From an uncultured Muribaculaceae bacterium (GTDB lineage Bacteria > Bacteroidota > Bacteroidia > Bacteroidales > Muribaculaceae): DNA of 64,000 nt. A program made the position numbers and the translations under genes. Under the pieces are notes generated by a model that did no database searches, was not told the origin of the DNA, and saw only the letters and a list, made by a program, of their open reading frames with translations. Position 1 is the stretch's first letter, and each line of letters opens with the position of its first letter. Shown piece by piece: positions 60,930 to 64,000 of the stretch. The stretch is from positions 1 to 64,000 of the forward strand of contig CAJTPK010000022.1 in assembly GCA_910578075.1 (NCBI GenBank). Reading direction: 5' to 3'.

Positions 60930-62975
60930 ATGAAAAGATCGAAAAGAAATCTGATTTCCATGACGGCTGCCTTGAGCATCTTTTTACCTGCGGGAAATAT
61001 GACATGCGGGGATGTATTCGCGCAAAGCGCGTTCGATTCTCAGTTTGTAGATTATCCAACGTATTCGGGGGATGATCTCGAAATGCGGGTTGATTCCAGC
61101 GGCACGCATTTCCGGTTATGGAGCCCAAAGGCTCAGGATGTGGTCGTGAACTTGTATGACAATGGTCATACAGGATCTCCTTACAAAACAATTCCTATGA
61201 AATTTGATGCAGCTACAGGCACCTGGCAGGCGTCCGATCCTGCGCGGCTTTACGGAAAATTCTATACATTCCGGGTGATGCATGATGGCAAATGGCTCGC
61301 GGAGACTCCGGGAGTATGGGCAAAGAGTGTAGGGGTTAACGGAAAACGTGCCGCTATTCTGGATCTCGATAAAACGGATCCGGAGGGATGGGATGCAGAC
61401 CGAGGACCGGATGTGAAAAATTTTTCCGATGTGATTGTATATGAGATGCACCATCGCGACATGTCGATGCATCCCTCTTCCGGTATTGCCAACAAAGGTA
61501 AGTTTCTCGCGCTGACCGAGCCTGGAACGTTGTCGCCTGAGGGTGAGAAAACCGGTATTGATCATCTGAAAGAATTGGGTGTGACCCATGTGCATATACT
61601 CCCTTCATATGATTATAATTCAGTGGATGAGGCTAACCTTCAGAAGAATACTTACAACTGGGGCTATGACCCGCAGAATTACAATGCTCCTGAAGGTTCT
61701 TACTCAACAAATCCATCGGATCCAGCCGCACGTATAGTCGAGATGAAGAGGATGGTGAAGGCTCTTCATGATGCCGGGATAGGAGTGATCATGGATGTGG
61801 TGTATAACCACACGGCTGAGAATGATGGCTCAAACTTCGAACTTACAGCTCCCGGATATTACCATCGTCATTGGGATGACGGGCGATATTCCGATGCTTC
61901 GGGATGTGGTAATGAGACCGCATCAGAGCGCAGGCAGATGAGCGATTATATCGTTAATTCTGTGAAGTATTGGGCTGATAAATATCATATAGACGGATTC
62001 CGTTTTGATCTTATGGCAATTCATGATACCGAGACGATGAACCGTGTAGCCGCCGAACTCAAGAAAATCAATCCTTCGATATTTGTTTATGGCGAGGGCT
62101 GGACTGCCGGCGATTCCCCGCTTGATAAGGATCGCCGGGCGCTGAAGGAGAATGTATCAAAAATGACGGATATCGCAGTTTTCTCAGATGATCTGCGGGA
62201 TGCGGTGAAAGGGCATTACACTGATGCTGCCGATAGAGGTTTTGCCACCGGGAAGCCGGGTCTTGAGGAGACTGTGAAGATAGGTATCGTCGCTGCCACA
62301 GCACATCCGCAGGTGGATTATTCAAAGGGTAACAATTCAAAATTTGCATATGCCTCTTCTCCGGAAATGATAGTGAATTATGTGTCGTGCCATGATGACC
62401 TATGTCTTACTGACAAACTGCGTAAATCTATGGCAGGAGAGCCTGAGCAAAATATGCTTGATGCTGCTAAGCTGGCACAGACAATTGTCCTTACTTCGCA
62501 GGGAACTCCCTTTATGTTCGCAGGCGAGGAGGTGTTCCGTGATAAGAAGGGAGTTCATAATTCCTACAACAGTCCCGATTCCATTAATGCGATAGACTGG
62601 GGCAACAAGGCGAAATATCGTGAACTGTTTGATTATTACAAAGGCCTTGTGGAGTTGCGCAAGGCGCATCCGGCTTTCCGCATGACCTCGGCGGAAGACA
62701 TAGCGCGTCATCTGGTGTTTGATAAGGTGGATTCGAAGAAAATGCCGAATCTCATCTCTTATTCCTTGAAAGATAATGCCAACGGTGATGCCTGGAAAGA
62801 GATAAAGGTGGTGTTCAACGGGGCTTCGCATGCACAGAAGCTTAAAATAAAGAAAGGAGACTGGATGATAGTGGCGAAAGATGGTAAGATCTCACCAGCC
62901 GCCGGTCTTGGCTCGTTTAAGGGTGGAGAGATTGAGCTTGCACCTTATTCCGCACTCATATTGAGAAGAATTTAA
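60930..62975 (+). CDS. pulA: Type I pullulanase (GH13)
   Basis: A 681-residue enzyme with a signal-like N-terminus and an N-terminal CBM48-like domain (GTHFRLWSPKAQDVVVNLYD). The GH13 barrel follows, with region I DVVYNHTAE, region II DGFRFDLMA (nucleophile Asp about 359), region III VYGEGW (acid/base Glu about 389) and region IV VNYVSCHDD. It hydrolyses alpha-1,6 branches of pullulan, glycogen or starch. The N-terminus (LSIFLPAGNMTCG) looks like a signal peptide, possibly a lipoprotein. It lies between a beta-glycanase gene and a sulfatase gene, each with its own promoter. Confidence 0.93.
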   Translation: MKRSKRNLISMTAALSIFLPAGNMTCGDVFAQSAFDSQFVDYPTYSGDDLEMRVDSSGTHFRLWSPKAQDVVVNLYDNGHTGSPYKTIPMKFDAATGTWQASDPARLYGKFYTFRVMHDGKWLAETPGVWAKSVGVNGKRAAILDLDKTDPEGWDADRGPDVKNFSDVIVYEMHHRDMSMHPSSGIANKGKFLALTEPGTLSPEGEKTGIDHLKELGVTHVHILPSYDYNSVDEANLQKNTYNWGYDPQNYNAPEGSYSTNPSDPAARIVEMKRMVKALHDAGIGVIMDVVYNHTAENDGSNFELTAPGYYHRHWDDGRYSDASGCGNETASERRQMSDYIVNSVKYWADKYHIDGFRFDLMAIHDTETMNRVAAELKKINPSIFVYGEGWTAGDSPLDKDRRALKENVSKMTDIAVFSDDLRDAVKGHYTDAADRGFATGKPGLEETVKIGIVAATAHPQVDYSKGNNSKFAYASSPEMIVNYVSCHDDLCLTDKLRKSMAGEPEQNMLDAAKLAQTIVLTSQGTPFMFAGEEVFRDKKGVHNSYNSPDSINAIDWGNKAKYRELFDYYKGLVELRKAHPAFRMTSAEDIARHLVFDKVDSKKMPNLISYSLKDNANGDAWKEIKVVFNGASHAQKLKIKKGDWMIVAKDGKISPAAGLGSFKGGEIELAPYSALILRRI

Positions 62976-62985
62976 TCTTTTTTTA

Positions 62986-63015
62986 TTGCAGACAGGTACA
63001 TTTTTATTACCTTTG
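62986..63015 (+). promoter_or_regulatory. Promoter of the sulfatase gene
   Basis: TTG (62986-62988) and TACCTTTG (63008-63015), spacing 19 bp. The transcript would start near 63022. Confidence 0.65.
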
Positions 63016-63026
63016 CGTATTCATAT

Positions 63027-63067
63027 AAGCGGCATGGACTTTGCTTAATGAAGAGTCCATGTCGCTT
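63027..63067 (+). promoter_or_regulatory. Hairpin in the 5' leader of the sulfatase gene
   Basis: AAGCGGCATGGACT (63027-63040) pairs with AGTCCATGTCGCTT (63054-63067), a 14-bp stem with one mismatch and a 13-base loop. It lies right after the predicted transcript start and 40 bases before the ATG, so it may stabilise the mRNA or regulate translation. Confidence 0.55.
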
Positions 63068-63107
63068 AATAATTCAAAGTAATTCAAACTTTACTAATCT
63101 AACGCAA

Positions 63108-64000
63108 ATGAAGACGTTCTTCCGACCCCGCATGGGGCTGTCCGCGATTGCACCTTTGGCCGCGGCGTCAATGGCTTTGAATGCAGCCGAAAAACAACCT
63201 AACATCATTTTCTTTCTTGTGGATGACTATGGCTGGCTCGACAGTGAGGTGGCATATGGCGAGGAGGTGTATCCCAACAATCATAGGGTTCACACCCCCA
63301 ATATGAAACGCCTTTCTGAAAAAGGGGTTATAATGACCAATGCATATGCCTGTCCGATTTCCACGCCCACACGCACATCGCTGATGTCGGGAATGCATGC
63401 CGCGCATGAGAAGATCAATATGTTTACTGCACCGGAGATAAATACCCCTACGGATTTCACCGGAGGCACCCGTGGATTCTTCACTGACGCCTCAAATAAG
63501 GAGAATGACGATATTTTCTCGCGTCCGGAATGGAACTATAACGGAATCAGTCCGGAGCCTGGAATCCCGCATACACAGTATATGACCCCGATGGTGAAGC
63601 AGCTGCGCGATAACGGTTATTATACAATCCATATCGGAAAGGGACACTGGGCGTCAATGGGTACTCCGGGTGTGTCGCCATACAACATGGGCTTCCTTGT
63701 GAATGTTGCCGGCAACATGGCGGGAATGCCCCGAAGCTACTATGCGGAGGATAATTTCGGTAATCAACCTGATAAATGGACATACTCCGCCATCAACGAC
63801 CTTGAGGAGTATTACGGTTCGGATATGAACCTGACCCAGGCTATCACAGACAAGGCTCTCAAGGCTATGGATTATCCCATTGAGAAAGGCGAACCTTTCT
63901 ACCTCTACATGGCGCATTTCGGTGTGCACACGCCTATTCATCCCGAGCCCCAGTATTATCAGAAATATCTTGACGCCGGACAGGAGGAGAAGACAGCGAT
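63108..64000 (+). CDS. Sulfatase, serine type (5' portion)
   Basis: An alkaline-phosphatase-superfamily sulfatase, truncated by the window end after about 297 residues. The signal peptide is followed by IIFFLVDDYGW, with metal-binding Asp pair. The active-site signature is CPISTPTRTSLMSG: Ser85 (S-T-P-T-R) is the residue converted to formylglycine, so this is a serine-type enzyme needing an anaerobic maturase. GKGHW supplies another active-site Lys/His. Substrate is probably a sulfated glycan. ATG at 63108 fits the signal peptide. Confidence 0.88.
   Translation, partial: MKTFFRPRMGLSAIAPLAAASMALNAAEKQPNIIFFLVDDYGWLDSEVAYGEEVYPNNHRVHTPNMKRLSEKGVIMTNAYACPISTPTRTSLMSGMHAAHEKINMFTAPEINTPTDFTGGTRGFFTDASNKENDDIFSRPEWNYNGISPEPGIPHTQYMTPMVKQLRDNGYYTIHIGKGHWASMGTPGVSPYNMGFLVNVAGNMAGMPRSYYAEDNFGNQPDKWTYSAINDLEEYYGSDMNLTQAITDKALKAMDYPIEKGEPFYLYMAHFGVHTPIHPEPQYYQKYLDAGQEEKTA

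Overview
The window looks like a chromosomal stretch of a gut Bacteroidales bacterium, most likely in or near the Muribaculaceae. This is inferred from gene content and promoter style; no 16S gene is present. Many genes are preceded by the Bacteroidetes sigma-factor signature (TAnnTTTG at -7, often TTTG about 19-20 bp upstream). Ribosome binding sites are weak. There are many lipoprotein signal peptides, a GldH-like lipoprotein and a type IX secretion sorting domain. The glyS, rny, ricT and rplM-rpsI-rpsB-tsf neighbourhoods are also of Bacteroidales type.

Layout. 1-864: a group II intron whose own protein has lost the reverse transcriptase, inserted head-on at the stop codon of an RloB-like gene. 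864-2657: a two-gene ATPase + RloB (Toprim) module of the RloAB/AbiL type, probably anti-phage. 2811-7171: pnp, a lipoprotein with a thioredoxin-like fold, a roughly 300-bp foldback element, and a SUI1/YciH gene. 7211-11498: an outer-membrane TonB-type receptor divergent from a histidine kinase/response regulator pair, with phased direct repeats between them. 11756-19919: a small HTH gene, then a leftward cluster (glyS, lemA, FKBP lipoprotein, S9 peptidase, small lipoprotein, TIGR02757 protein, GHL10 hydrolase). 20031-22650: asd and fabD, bracketed by large inverted repeats. 22732-32054: a ZIP transporter and two AT-rich surface-protein genes (BspA-like leucine-rich repeats; a roughly 2,000-residue multidomain protein with a sorting domain).

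32097-38829: an MgtC protein, a RecD-like helicase, enolase, and the rplM-rpsI-rpsB-tsf operon. 39014-45764: leftward genes for a ZapB-like coiled coil, ZapA, RNase Y, RicT/PSP1, GldH, an M24 peptidase and CCA-adding enzyme. 45819-54194: LptD, an HD-domain protein, ilvE, a small secreted protein, ribosomal protein S1, a membrane protein and an M48 peptidase. 54209-58672: a large secreted TPR-CHAT protein. 58769-64000: a carbohydrate locus with a GH43-GH16 fusion, a type I pullulanase and a serine-type sulfatase cut by the window end.

Most of the window is ordinary core genome. The accessory signals are the broken intron at the RloAB-type pair, the foldback elements, the possible two-component operator, the AT-rich surface-protein pair, the secreted CHAT protein and the glycan-degradation genes. 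No rRNA, tRNA, CRISPR array or complete insertion sequence was recognised.
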